64,000 nt of DNA from Flavobacteriaceae bacterium CRH (GTDB taxonomy: Bacteria; Bacteroidota; Bacteroidia; Flavobacteriales; Flavobacteriaceae): NCBI GenBank assembly GCA_001507425.1, contig LMAJ01000005.1:62001-126000 (forward strand). The letters are read 5' to 3'. The notes under the pieces were generated by a model, which saw nothing but the letters and a program-made list of their open reading frames with translations, was not told where the DNA came from and ran no database searches. Below, one piece after another: positions 34,345-43,061 of the stretch. A program made the position numbers and the translations under genes. Within the stretch, counting starts at the first letter, position 1. Each line of letters opens with the position of its first letter.

Positions 34345-35874
34345 ATGTCAAAAAAGAACCATTCAATATCGCTTATAGAAGAATCTTTTTTGTCTCTGAA
34401 AAGATATTTAGAGACAAACATAAAAACTAATGAAGCCGTTTTTACGGCTTCATTTATTAAAGATCTGCAAAAAGAAACCACAAGTATTCTTGAAATTTGC
34501 ACTGCCTTAAACCAAGATTCAGAATTTATTCAAAAATTAAATGAAGGTGTTGTTTCAACAACTTCAAGAGGATTGTTGTTTAAAGCCGAACATTTTTTTC
34601 TTTCAGATCTTATTGATCTTTATGAAAGAGAAGCAGCGAATAAAGACGAAAAAGCACAATTTGTTTTGGCGTATTATTATGATGCTTTGCGTAACGGACA
34701 CTTTGCAAATGAAAATTCTGCAAGCGAATTAAATCAATTGGTTTTTACAGATGAATTTAAAAATCATCTTATAAAAATTCAAAAAGAAAACAAATTACAA
34801 TCTTCAAATCAAAACGCAAATAAGCACTTGTTGCCACAATTGTTGTCTGAAAAGAAACATACAAAGCTTGAAGAAATTTTAAATAAGTATCAAAATTTCA
34901 TTCAATTTGCATTTGACAAAAAGTTTGAAAACACAAAAGTACTTGCTGATTTTTTAGGTTTGAATTTAAATAAGGCAAACGATAAAAAAGAAGTAGACAA
35001 TATTCCGGAAGAAGATACGCTCGAAAAAGTTTTGGAAGAATTAAATCTTTTAGTTGGTCTTGCCGATGTTAAAAAAGATGTTGCAGAACTTATTAATTTA
35101 TTAGAGATTCAAAAAAAGAGATCAAAACAAGGACTTAAAAATGTTGAGATTACATTGCATACTGTTTTTCTTGGTGCGCCCGGAACCGGTAAAACATCTG
35201 TTGCCAGACTTTTAAGCAGAATTTTTAAACATTTAGGATTTTTATCGAAAGGCCAAATGTATGAAACAGACCGCGAAGGATTAGTTGCAGGTTACGTAGG
35301 CCAAACGGCACCAAAAGTAAATACCGCAGTAGAATCAAGTTTGGGCGGGGTTTTATTTATTGATGAAGCGTATGCGCTTACACAAAATTTTTCAGGAAAT
35401 GATTATGGCGCTGAAGCCGTAAATACATTGCTGAAAAGAATGGAAGATCATCGCGATGATTTGGCTGTAGTGGTCGCCGGATATACAGAACCAATGAAAA
35501 TGTTTATAGAATCGAATCCGGGATTGCGTTCTCGTTTTAATAGATTTTTTCATTTTAAACATTTTACGCCTGCCGAATTATTTCAAATTTTTGAATCATT
35601 TTGCGCTAAATCTGATTTTATAGTTTCAGAAGAAGCCAAAGAAAAACTCGTTGATACTTTTGAATTATTGTACGCTGAAAAAGACGAAAGTTTTGGTAAT
35701 GCGAGAGTTGTAAGAAACTTGTTTGAAAAATGTGTTCAAAATCAGGCAAACAGAATCGTAAAACTTAAAAAAATCAGCAACAAAGTTTTAAAAACATTTT
35801 CAGAAGAAGATATTCCCGAACCAAAAGAAACACAAAAAAGTGTTAGTTTCACTGCGACAGATGAAACCACATAA
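34345..35874 (+). CDS. CbxX/CfqX-type AAA+ ATPase
   Basis: The 509-residue protein has an N-terminal helical region (~1-225) of no known family, then one AAA+ module: GLADVKKDVAELINLLE, Walker A GAPGTGKTS at about residue 278, REGLVAGYVGQTAPK (pore-loop-like segment), Walker B VLFIDEAYAL, and arginine-finger region PGLRSRFNRF. This is the CbbX/EccA class, hexameric remodelers that pull on protein termini. No Rubisco or type VII secretion gene is near, so its client is probably a component of this operon. It begins 8 bases after the ATPase gene. Confidence 0.9.
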   Translation: MSKKNHSISLIEESFLSLKRYLETNIKTNEAVFTASFIKDLQKETTSILEICTALNQDSEFIQKLNEGVVSTTSRGLLFKAEHFFLSDLIDLYEREAANKDEKAQFVLAYYYDALRNGHFANENSASELNQLVFTDEFKNHLIKIQKENKLQSSNQNANKHLLPQLLSEKKHTKLEEILNKYQNFIQFAFDKKFENTKVLADFLGLNLNKANDKKEVDNIPEEDTLEKVLEELNLLVGLADVKKDVAELINLLEIQKKRSKQGLKNVEITLHTVFLGAPGTGKTSVARLLSRIFKHLGFLSKGQMYETDREGLVAGYVGQTAPKVNTAVESSLGGVLFIDEAYALTQNFSGNDYGAEAVNTLLKRMEDHRDDLAVVVAGYTEPMKMFIESNPGLRSRFNRFFHFKHFTPAELFQIFESFCAKSDFIVSEEAKEKLVDTFELLYAEKDESFGNARVVRNLFEKCVQNQANRIVKLKKISNKVLKTFSEEDIPEPKETQKSVSFTATDETT

Positions 35875-35930
35875 AGGTTATAATATCCTTAATACCTAAA
35901 CAAATTGCGTAATTATCTCAGAGAATTGGT

Positions 35931-35938
35931 TATTTTTG
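35931..35938 (+). promoter_or_regulatory. -7 promoter box TATTTTTG for the flippase gene
   Basis: TATTTTTG fits TAnnTTTG, with a possible TTG -33 element at 35905-35907. It lies 29 bases before the TTG start of the flippase gene and marks the end of the upstream operon. Confidence 0.5.
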
Positions 35939-35966
35939 TTTCTACAAATTTTATTACATAATTATT

Positions 35967-37427
35967 TTGGGATTATATAAAAATCTATTCAAACAAACGG
36001 CTATTTACGGACTTGCAACGGTTTTACCGCGTATGTTAAGTTTTCTATTAGTACGCTTGTATACCGGTATTTTACCAACTGCAGAATACGGCGAGGTTTC
36101 GATCGTTTTATCATGGATGGTTTTCTTTAATGTTGTTCTTTCTTACGGAATGGAAACGGCTTTTTTTAGATTTTACAGTGCCGAGGAAGACAAGAAAAAC
36201 GTAATCGCAACATCTACAATTTCTATATTTTGGTCATCAATCGGGTTTTTATTTGCCGCGTTAATTTTTAGAAATACACTCGCAAACTGGGCAGAAGTTG
36301 ATGCACAATACATTACCTATTCCGTTTGGATTTTAGTTTTAGATGCTTTGGTTTTAGTCCCGTTTTCTAAACTTAGAGCCAACCAGAGACCAATGGTTTA
36401 TGCAGCTATAAAAATTGGAAATGTGGTGGTAAATATGTTACTGAATTTCTTCTTTTTAATATACTTACCAAAATTGGCAGCCGCAAATCCTAATTCTGTT
36501 TGGGATAATTTATATGTCGAAAATTTCCAGATTGCTTATATTTTCATTGCAAATCTTATAGCAAGTTTATTAACTTTTGTTGTGCTTTCGCCGAACTACC
36601 TTTCGCTTGGCAGAAAATTTGATCCTGTACTTTGGAAAAAAATGATGAAATACGGTTTGCCAATTTTGGTTGCCGGACTTGCATTTGCCGTTAACGAACA
36701 TTTTGATAAAATTCTTTTAGGCTATTTATTGCCTGAAAATTTAGCTAAATCAGAAGTTGGGGCTTATTCTGCCTGTTATAAACTTGGTTTATTTATGGTT
36801 TTGTTTGCAACCGCTTTTAGATTAGGAATCGAGCCTTTCTTTTTTAGTCATGCTAAAAATGAAAATGCACCACAAACCTATGCCGTTATCACTAAATATT
36901 TTGTGATTTTTGGTTCACTAATTTTATTGGGAGTAATTGTTTTTGCAGACTTTTTAAAATACCTTTTATTAGACAATAAATCATATTGGGCAGCGATGAA
37001 AGTGGTGCCGTTAATTATTCTGGCGAATTTCTTTTTAGGGATTTACAACAACTTATCCGTTTGGTATAAACTTACAGACAAAACAAAAATCGGTGCTTAT
37101 ATTTCGATTGTTGGTGCCATCGTAACATTGGTTTTAAATTATCTTTTAATTCCAAAATACAGTTATTACGGATCAGCAATTGCTACTATTTCTGCTTACG
37201 GAAGTATGATGTTAATCTCTTATATTTTAGGAAATAAATATTACCCAATTCCTTATGATATGAATAAAATTGGAGCCTATTTAGGAATTTCAATTTTGTT
37301 TTCTGCAATCTCATTTTACGGATTCAGAGAAAAATATTATGTTGGAATCCCATTACTTTTAATCTTCATTTACTTTGTTTATCATAACGAAAAAAGCACC
37401 ATCAAAGTAATTATAAATAGAAAGTAA
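35967..37427 (+). CDS. Polysaccharide/lipid flippase (Wzx-like, MOP superfamily)
   Basis: This 486-residue protein has about 14 membrane helices. It opens GLYKNLFKQTAIYGLATVLPRMLSFLLVRLYT, the characteristic N-terminus of the polysaccharide biosynthesis transporter family, in which lipid-linked sugars are flipped across the inner membrane. The start is TTG at 35967, with the promoter box just upstream and no suitable ATG. It precedes dut and a sugar nucleotidyltransferase, and this arrangement is common in Flavobacteriia. Confidence 0.87.
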   Translation: MGLYKNLFKQTAIYGLATVLPRMLSFLLVRLYTGILPTAEYGEVSIVLSWMVFFNVVLSYGMETAFFRFYSAEEDKKNVIATSTISIFWSSIGFLFAALIFRNTLANWAEVDAQYITYSVWILVLDALVLVPFSKLRANQRPMVYAAIKIGNVVVNMLLNFFFLIYLPKLAAANPNSVWDNLYVENFQIAYIFIANLIASLLTFVVLSPNYLSLGRKFDPVLWKKMMKYGLPILVAGLAFAVNEHFDKILLGYLLPENLAKSEVGAYSACYKLGLFMVLFATAFRLGIEPFFFSHAKNENAPQTYAVITKYFVIFGSLILLGVIVFADFLKYLLLDNKSYWAAMKVVPLIILANFFLGIYNNLSVWYKLTDKTKIGAYISIVGAIVTLVLNYLLIPKYSYYGSAIATISAYGSMMLISYILGNKYYPIPYDMNKIGAYLGISILFSAISFYGFREKYYVGIPLLLIFIYFVYHNEKSTIKVIINRK

Positions 37428-37477
37428 TATTGGGTTTTTTTAACTCCAAATACACTTTTTAATCTTTAAAAATAATA

Positions 37478-37912
37478 ATGAAAATACAAATAATCAATAA
37501 ATCTCAACACGCATTACCTAATTACGAAACAATTGCTTCGGCAGGAATGGATTTACGTGCTAATTTAACGGAATCAATAACGCTTAAACCTTTAGAAAGA
37601 ACTATTGTAAAAACAGGTCTTTTTATTGAATTGCCAATTGGTTACGAAGCACAAGTAAGACCAAGAAGTGGTTTGGCAGCAAAAAAAGGAGTAACGGTTT
37701 TAAATTCTCCGGGAACTGTTGATGCTGATTACAGAGGAGAAATTGGTGTTATTTTGGTAAATTTATCAAACGAAGAATTTGTTGTAGAAAACGGAGAGCG
37801 AATTGCACAATTGATTATTGCCAAACACGAAAGAGCCGAATGGCTTGAAGTTGAAGAATTGTCTGAAACATCAAGAGGCGAAGGCGGTTTTGGAAGCACT
37901 GGAGTGAAGTAA
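37478..37912 (+). CDS. dut: Deoxyuridine 5'-triphosphate nucleotidohydrolase
   Basis: This 144-residue trimeric dUTPase has all five motifs: [45 protein letters not shown] and [10 protein letters not shown]. It hydrolyses dUTP to dUMP, keeping uracil out of DNA and feeding thymidylate synthesis. Confidence 0.97.
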   Translation: MKIQIINKSQHALPNYETIASAGMDLRANLTESITLKPLERTIVKTGLFIELPIGYEAQVRPRSGLAAKKGVTVLNSPGTVDADYRGEIGVILVNLSNEEFVVENGERIAQLIIAKHERAEWLEVEELSETSRGEGGFGSTGVK

Positions 37913-38105
37913 TTTTAGTAATCAGTTTTCAAGATCAGTTATAACTTTGTGATCTTAAAAATGAAATGAATGAAACTTTACAATCTTTGCGCAAAACCTT
38001 TGCGAACTTTGCGGTAAAAAGATAAACTAAAACAATAACGCAGCGCTAACATAATTTGAACTAACCAAACTGAAGATTTTATCTTCCCATAAAAATAAAA
38101 AGATA
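37913..38105. other. Intergenic stretch with short TTTGCG repeats
   Basis: No gene seen. Around 37985-38020 the sequence carries three TTTGCG steps (CTTTGCGCAAAACCTTTGCG then AACTTTGCGG), which looks like a worn dispersed intergenic repeat. Confidence 0.45.
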
Positions 38106-39122
38106 ATGAAAATAATCGTTCCAATGGCGGGTCGCGGATCCAGACTTAGACCACATACTTTAACTGTTCCAAAACCATTAATTCCGGTTGCAGGAAAATC
38201 GATTGTACATCGTTTAGTTGAAGACATTGCAAAAATATTAAAAGAACCTATTGAAGAGGTTGCCTTTATATTAGGAGATCCTGCTTTTTTTGGAGATGAC
38301 CTAGTAACAAGTTTAGAAGAATTGGCAGGAAGTTTAGGAGCAAAAGCTTCTATTTATCGTCAGGATTTACCGTTAGGAACCGGACACGCTATTATGTGTG
38401 CAAAAGAATCTTTATCGGGCCCGGCAGTAATTGCTTACGCAGATACTTTAATCAGAGCCGATTTTGAATTAGATCCCGCTGCAGATGCTGTAATCTGGGT
38501 AAAACAAGTAGATCAGCCGGAAGCATTTGGTGTAGTAAAATTAAATGCTAATAACGAAATTATAGAATTGGTAGAAAAGCCAAAAGAATTTGTAAGCGAT
38601 TTAGCCGTTATCGGAATATACTATTTTAAAGAAGTTGGCGATTTGAAAAAAGAACTTCAGGGCGTTTTGGATAATAATATTCAGAACGGAGGAGAATATC
38701 AAATTAATGACGGAATTAAAGCGATGATGGCGAACGGAAAAGTTTTTAAAACCGGAAGCGTTGACGAATGGATGGATTGCGGAAATAAAGATGTTACGGT
38801 TGAAACCAACACAAGAATGCTTGGTTTTTTACATAATGACGGAGAACATTTAGTAGATTATGATGTAAAATTAGAAAACGCAACAATTATTCCACCTTGT
38901 TATATAGGAGAAAATGTCGTGTTGAAAAACGCAACCGTTGGTCCAAATGTTTCTTTAGGAAAAGGATGTCATGTTATCGACAGTTCAATCAAAAATAGTT
39001 TAGTGCAAACTTATTCTCAAATAAAAAACGCTAACTTAGACAATGCAATGATTGGAAACCACGTTAGTTATGACGGCAAGTTTACAAGCATCAGTATTGG
39101 TGATTATTCTGTTTTAGAATAA
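38106..39122 (+). CDS. Sugar-phosphate nucleotidyltransferase
   Basis: This 338-residue protein opens IIVPMAGRGSRLRPHTLTVPKPLIPVAGK, the signature of nucleotidyltransferases that make NDP-sugars, and has a C-terminal left-handed hexapeptide helix (YIGENVVLKNATVGPNVSLGKGC). It should join a sugar-1-phosphate and an NTP; glucose-1-phosphate thymidylyl-, uridylyl- or mannose-1-phosphate guanylyltransferase cannot be told apart by eye. It sits after the flippase and dut and before a TPR gene. Confidence 0.88.
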   Translation: MKIIVPMAGRGSRLRPHTLTVPKPLIPVAGKSIVHRLVEDIAKILKEPIEEVAFILGDPAFFGDDLVTSLEELAGSLGAKASIYRQDLPLGTGHAIMCAKESLSGPAVIAYADTLIRADFELDPAADAVIWVKQVDQPEAFGVVKLNANNEIIELVEKPKEFVSDLAVIGIYYFKEVGDLKKELQGVLDNNIQNGGEYQINDGIKAMMANGKVFKTGSVDEWMDCGNKDVTVETNTRMLGFLHNDGEHLVDYDVKLENATIIPPCYIGENVVLKNATVGPNVSLGKGCHVIDSSIKNSLVQTYSQIKNANLDNAMIGNHVSYDGKFTSISIGDYSVLE

Positions 39123-39150
39123 AACAATAATTTAAACAGAAATTGTGTAA

Positions 39151-40503
39151 ATGATGAAATCAAGAGTTTTAGTAATTTTATTTATCGCTTTGCTTGGCAA
39201 TGCACTTTCGGTATCGGCTCAGACAGAACCGGAAGATATTGCTATGGCAACGGATGAATATCAGGACTCTTTTTATGAATCGTTGAAACAAAAAGGAATT
39301 GAGAATTATGACAAGGCCATTGTGTCTTTAGAAAAATGTATCAAGCTAAAACCTAATGATGCTGTTGCTTATTTTGAATTAGGAAAAAATTATCTGGCAT
39401 TAAAAAAATATCCAGATGCTCAAAGTTCATTTGAAAAAGCAACACAATTAGACCCTAAGAATAAATGGTATTGGCTGGGAATTTATGATGTGAGTTTTGA
39501 AACCAAAAATTATCCTTTAGCAATAGAAATTATCCAGAAAATTATTCCTTTTGATGAAGAATATAAAGACGATTTGATTTCGTTATATATGATTACGAAT
39601 CAATACGATAATGCGCTTTTGACGATTAACGAAATGAATGATAAATTTGGAAAATCAGCAGATCGAGATCGATATAAACAGCAGATTTTATCTCAGGGAA
39701 AATATCAAAATACAGAGATTACAAATCTTATTGATCAAATTAAAAAGAATCCGAAAGTAGAATCTAATTATGTAGATCTTATTTTTTTATATACAAAAAA
39801 TGATGAAACCGATAAAGCCTTAGATGTTGCAAAACAATTGGCAAAAGAAGTTCCAACATCAGAGTGGGTTCAGGTAACTTTATTTAAAGGATATTTAGAT
39901 GCTAATCAGGCAGACAAAGCCATTAGTTCGATGAATGTAATTTTATCAAGTTCAAAAATTGATTCAAAAATAAAACATCGTACACTAAATGAATTTTTGA
40001 TTTATGTAAATAAAAATCCGCAATATGCCCCGGATTTAGAAAAGGCTATTGCTTACTTTGATAACGATACCAATGTTGATGTTGCAAAAGAAGTTGGAAA
40101 ATTTTATCACAGTAAAAATCAATTTGAAAATGCGATTAAGTATTATGAAAAAGACTTAAAATCGAATTCAGATACAGATCGCGAAACCAATTTGCTTTTG
40201 CTTGAAGCATATACGCAGGCAAAACAATTTGAACCAATGACGAAAAGAGCGATGAATATGATAGAGGTTTATCCGAGTCAGCCTCAATTTTATTATTATG
40301 CCGGATTGGGAAACAACCAGTTAAAGCAATTTAAAAATGCAAAAACCGTTTTAGAAATGGGATTGGATTATGTGGTTGATGATGTAAAGCTGGAAGCAAA
40401 TTTTAATATTCAGTTAGGAGAAGCGTATAATGGGTTGGGAGATGCCAGAAAAAAAGAGGAATACTTTTTGAAGGCAAATGAATTATTAAAGAAGAAAAAA
40501 TAA
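39151..40503 (+). CDS. Tetratricopeptide-repeat protein, exported
   Basis: This 450-residue protein has an N-terminal signal peptide (VLVILFIALLGNALSVSAQ) and a long series of TPR units, e.g. NDAVAYFELGKNYLALKKYPDAQSSFEKA. It begins ATGATG; either Met could initiate. It heads a tight group with a DUF4292 lipoprotein (13 bases) and an EnvC-like protein (2 bases), so an envelope role in the periplasm is likely. No catalytic domain. Confidence 0.85.
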   Translation: MMKSRVLVILFIALLGNALSVSAQTEPEDIAMATDEYQDSFYESLKQKGIENYDKAIVSLEKCIKLKPNDAVAYFELGKNYLALKKYPDAQSSFEKATQLDPKNKWYWLGIYDVSFETKNYPLAIEIIQKIIPFDEEYKDDLISLYMITNQYDNALLTINEMNDKFGKSADRDRYKQQILSQGKYQNTEITNLIDQIKKNPKVESNYVDLIFLYTKNDETDKALDVAKQLAKEVPTSEWVQVTLFKGYLDANQADKAISSMNVILSSSKIDSKIKHRTLNEFLIYVNKNPQYAPDLEKAIAYFDNDTNVDVAKEVGKFYHSKNQFENAIKYYEKDLKSNSDTDRETNLLLLEAYTQAKQFEPMTKRAMNMIEVYPSQPQFYYYAGLGNNQLKQFKNAKTVLEMGLDYVVDDVKLEANFNIQLGEAYNGLGDARKKEEYFLKANELLKKKK

Positions 40504-40516
40504 AGAGAAAATTCAG

Positions 40517-41296
40517 ATGAAAAAATATATAGCAATACTATTAGTATCCGTTTTTATGATTTCTTGTAAATCGAAAGCTGTTGCTGTACAGAACAATACT
40601 ACTGCCGAAGTCGTCGCTAAAAAAGACACCAAAGCAATAGATAAACATTACGATAATAAACTAGATTTTAAAACATTATACATAAAATCGAGTGCGAGAT
40701 ATGTTGACGAAAAGCAAAGTCAGAATGTATCGGCAGAAATTAAAATTGAGAAAGACAAACAGATTTTAATAAGTGTTCGTTTTTTAGGAATTACAATGGC
40801 AAAAGCATTGATCACACCAACAGCCGTAAGCTATTACGAAAAAATAAACGGTACTTATTACGAAGGCGATTTTACCAGTTTGAGCGCGTGGTTAGGAACG
40901 GAACTTGATTACAGCAAAGTGCAGAATTTATTGGTTGGAGAAAGTTTAGATGATTTAAGAAAAGGAAAATATACACAAACAATTGTAGAAAACCTTATTC
41001 GTCTTGATGATCAAAAAGATACAAATTTGAAGAAATCTTTCTTTTTAGATGGTGAAAAATATTTGCTGCAAAAAGAACAAATTACGCAGACAACTGAAAA
41101 CATAATGTTGCAAATCAGCTATTCTGAAAATAAAGTTTTCGATCAGGGAACAATTCCAACCAATATTGAAATTAATGCCATTCAGCCAAAAGGAAAGACG
41201 GATATTAGTTTAAATTATAATAATATTTCGTTTAATGAAGAACTTTCTTTTCCATATAGTGTTCCAAGTGGTTACAAGAAAGTTATAATTAAGTAA
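40517..41296 (+). CDS. DUF4292 family lipoprotein
   Basis: This 259-residue protein has a lipobox MISC at Cys17 and a beta-rich body that recalls LolA/LolB-like folds. It matches the DUF4292 family, which in Bacteroidota regularly precedes the EnvC-like gene, as here. Possible roles in lipoprotein or envelope biogenesis are inferred from the fold and the neighbours only. Confidence 0.82.
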   Translation: MKKYIAILLVSVFMISCKSKAVAVQNNTTAEVVAKKDTKAIDKHYDNKLDFKTLYIKSSARYVDEKQSQNVSAEIKIEKDKQILISVRFLGITMAKALITPTAVSYYEKINGTYYEGDFTSLSAWLGTELDYSKVQNLLVGESLDDLRKGKYTQTIVENLIRLDDQKDTNLKKSFFLDGEKYLLQKEQITQTTENIMLQISYSENKVFDQGTIPTNIEINAIQPKGKTDISLNYNNISFNEELSFPYSVPSGYKKVIIK

Positions 41297-41319
41297 ATTT
41301 GCAAAAAGAAAATAGAAAC

Positions 41320-42573
41320 ATGCCGAAATTTCTCCTTAGCCTAATTTTTATATGTGCCACCACTTTTGCCTGGGCACAAGATTCGCAGCAAGAAAAACTT
41401 GAACAGCGAAAAGCTCAGATTCAGCAGGAAATTAGAGACAATGAAAAAATGTTGCAATCTGTAAAGAAAAAAGAAAAATCAGCAGTAAATGTTTTTTTAA
41501 TTCAGGCTAATAAAATTAAACTGAAAGAAAAGCTGATTAATACAACAGCAAAACAAGAGAAAATTTTAAATAATGATATGTATATTAACCAATTACAGGT
41601 TAATAAACTAAAAAGAGAATTAGCTGTTTTAAAAGAAGATTATTCTAAAATGATTCTGAAATCGTATAAAAGCCGTTCAGAACAAAGCAGAGCAATGTTT
41701 ATTTTGTCTTCTGAAAGTTTTTTACAAGCTTACAAAAGAGCTCAATATTTAAAACAATATACTAATTTCAGAAAAAATCAAGGATTAGAAATTCAGGGCA
41801 AAACAGCTGAATTAGTAGATTTTAATACCAAATTAGACGGGCAAAGAAAAGTTAAGAAAAAAATTATTGCTGAAAACCAAAAAGAAAAGCAAAGCTTAGA
41901 AGTTGAAAAGAAAGAACAGCAAAAACTCGTTAATGAAATTAAAAGAGATAAAAATAAAATTATTGCTGACACGAGAAGCAAGCAACAGGAAGCAAAAAGA
42001 ATTGACAGACAAATTGATCGTTTAATTCGTGAAGCTATTGCCGAAGCGAACAGAAAAGCAGCAGCTGAAAAAGCAAAAGATAATCCGGGATCTACAGCAT
42101 CGACTGCACCGGTTTCATCATCTAAAATTGCTTTAACACCGGAAGGTAAAGTTTTAGCTGCCGACTTTAAAGCCAACAGAGGAAAACTGCCTTGGCCGGT
42201 AGAAAAAGGATTTATTTCATTAGGATACGGAGATCAGCCGCACCCGCTTTATCCGTCATTAACCGTTCATAATTCAGGAGTAGAGATTACGACAGAACAG
42301 GGAGCAACAGCACGTGCGGTATTCGAAGGAGAAGTTTCGAGCGTAATGGTTTTATCGCCAATCAACAGAGCCGTGATGATTCAGCATGGAGATTATTTTA
42401 CTGTATACCAAAACTTAAGTCAGGTATTTGTGAGTAAGGGAGATAAAGTAAATATCAAACAAAGCATCGGAAAAGTAAGGACCAGCGGAGATACCGGAAA
42501 AACAATTATTAAGTTTTTGATTCTTCAAAATACATCAAACAACAATCCCGAAGGATGGTTGCAAAACAGATAA
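41320..42573 (+). CDS. EnvC-like murein hydrolase activator (degenerate LytM)
   Basis: The protein is about 417 residues from ATG 41320, which starts a signal peptide (MPKFLLSLIFICATTFAWAQ); the upstream in-frame TTG at 41299 would lack one. A long coiled coil (about 25-250) precedes a C-terminal LytM/M23 domain. Zinc ligands are missing: the HxxxD position reads HNSGVEI, and the HxH motifs read YQNLS and IKFLI. This is the pattern of EnvC, which activates amidases rather than cutting peptidoglycan itself. It is followed by a perfect palindromic terminator. Confidence 0.88.
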   Translation: MPKFLLSLIFICATTFAWAQDSQQEKLEQRKAQIQQEIRDNEKMLQSVKKKEKSAVNVFLIQANKIKLKEKLINTTAKQEKILNNDMYINQLQVNKLKRELAVLKEDYSKMILKSYKSRSEQSRAMFILSSESFLQAYKRAQYLKQYTNFRKNQGLEIQGKTAELVDFNTKLDGQRKVKKKIIAENQKEKQSLEVEKKEQQKLVNEIKRDKNKIIADTRSKQQEAKRIDRQIDRLIREAIAEANRKAAAEKAKDNPGSTASTAPVSSSKIALTPEGKVLAADFKANRGKLPWPVEKGFISLGYGDQPHPLYPSLTVHNSGVEITTEQGATARAVFEGEVSSVMVLSPINRAVMIQHGDYFTVYQNLSQVFVSKGDKVNIKQSIGKVRTSGDTGKTIIKFLILQNTSNNNPEGWLQNR

Positions 42574-42576
42574 AAC

Positions 42577-42603
42577 AAAAGGGAGTCAATTGACTCCCTT
42601 TTT
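42577..42603 (+). terminator. Intrinsic terminator after the EnvC-like gene
   Basis: AAAAGGGAGTCAA and TTGACTCCCTTTT form a 13-bp perfect palindrome right after the stop codon, ending in T-rich sequence. Confidence 0.85.
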
Positions 42604-42655
42604 AATGGAATTACAATTGTTTATTTGAAATTGTAATGATTGAAATTTAAAATAG

Positions 42656-42663
42656 TATTTTTG
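42656..42663 (+). promoter_or_regulatory. -7 promoter box TATTTTTG immediately before rbfA
   Basis: TATTTTTG fits TAnnTTTG and ends only 4 bases before the rbfA ATG. Transcription would begin at or next to the start codon, so the mRNA may be leaderless. Confidence 0.5.
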
Positions 42664-42667
42664 CACT

Positions 42668-43060
42668 ATGGAAACAAATAGACAGAAAAAAATAGGCGGT
42701 GTCATCCAAAAAGATTTGGTTGATATTTTGCAAGGTGAAGTGAGAAAAAATGGAATTAATAATTTGGTAATTTCAGTATCCAAAGTTAGTGTCACATCAG
42801 ATTTGTCTGTGGCAACAGTATATTTAAGTATTTTTCCTCAGGATAAAGCCAAAGAAACTTTAGAAGGTATAAAATCAAATTCTACCTTAATTAAGCACGA
42901 TTTATCGCAACGTGTGCGTTTGCAATTACGTCGCGTACCAAACCTGGTATTCTTTATCGATGATTCATTAGATTATATCGAAAAAATTGACAATGCTTTA
43001 TCTAACAGAGAGAACCCAATCGAAAATCGTGATCTTTTAGAAAAAAGAAGAAAGTCATAA
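42668..43060 (+). CDS. rbfA: 30S ribosome-binding factor
   Basis: This 130-residue protein has the RbfA KH-like fold pattern: KIGGVIQKDLVDILQ, SVSKVSVTSDLSVATVYLS and LQLRRVPNLVFFIDDSLDY, with the conserved R-x-P-x-L-x-F-x-x-D-x-S. It assists 16S rRNA 5' end maturation in 30S assembly. The 3' neighbour starts 1 base after the stop. Confidence 0.94.
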   Translation: METNRQKKIGGVIQKDLVDILQGEVRKNGINNLVISVSKVSVTSDLSVATVYLSIFPQDKAKETLEGIKSNSTLIKHDLSQRVRLQLRRVPNLVFFIDDSLDYIEKIDNALSNRENPIENRDLLEKRRKS

Positions 43061-43061
43061 A

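Noticed and set aside
34345..35874. Rubisco activase or type VII secretion EccA
   Set aside because: The AAA+ domain belongs to that class, but no Rubisco, FtsK/EccC or WXG100 genes are nearby.
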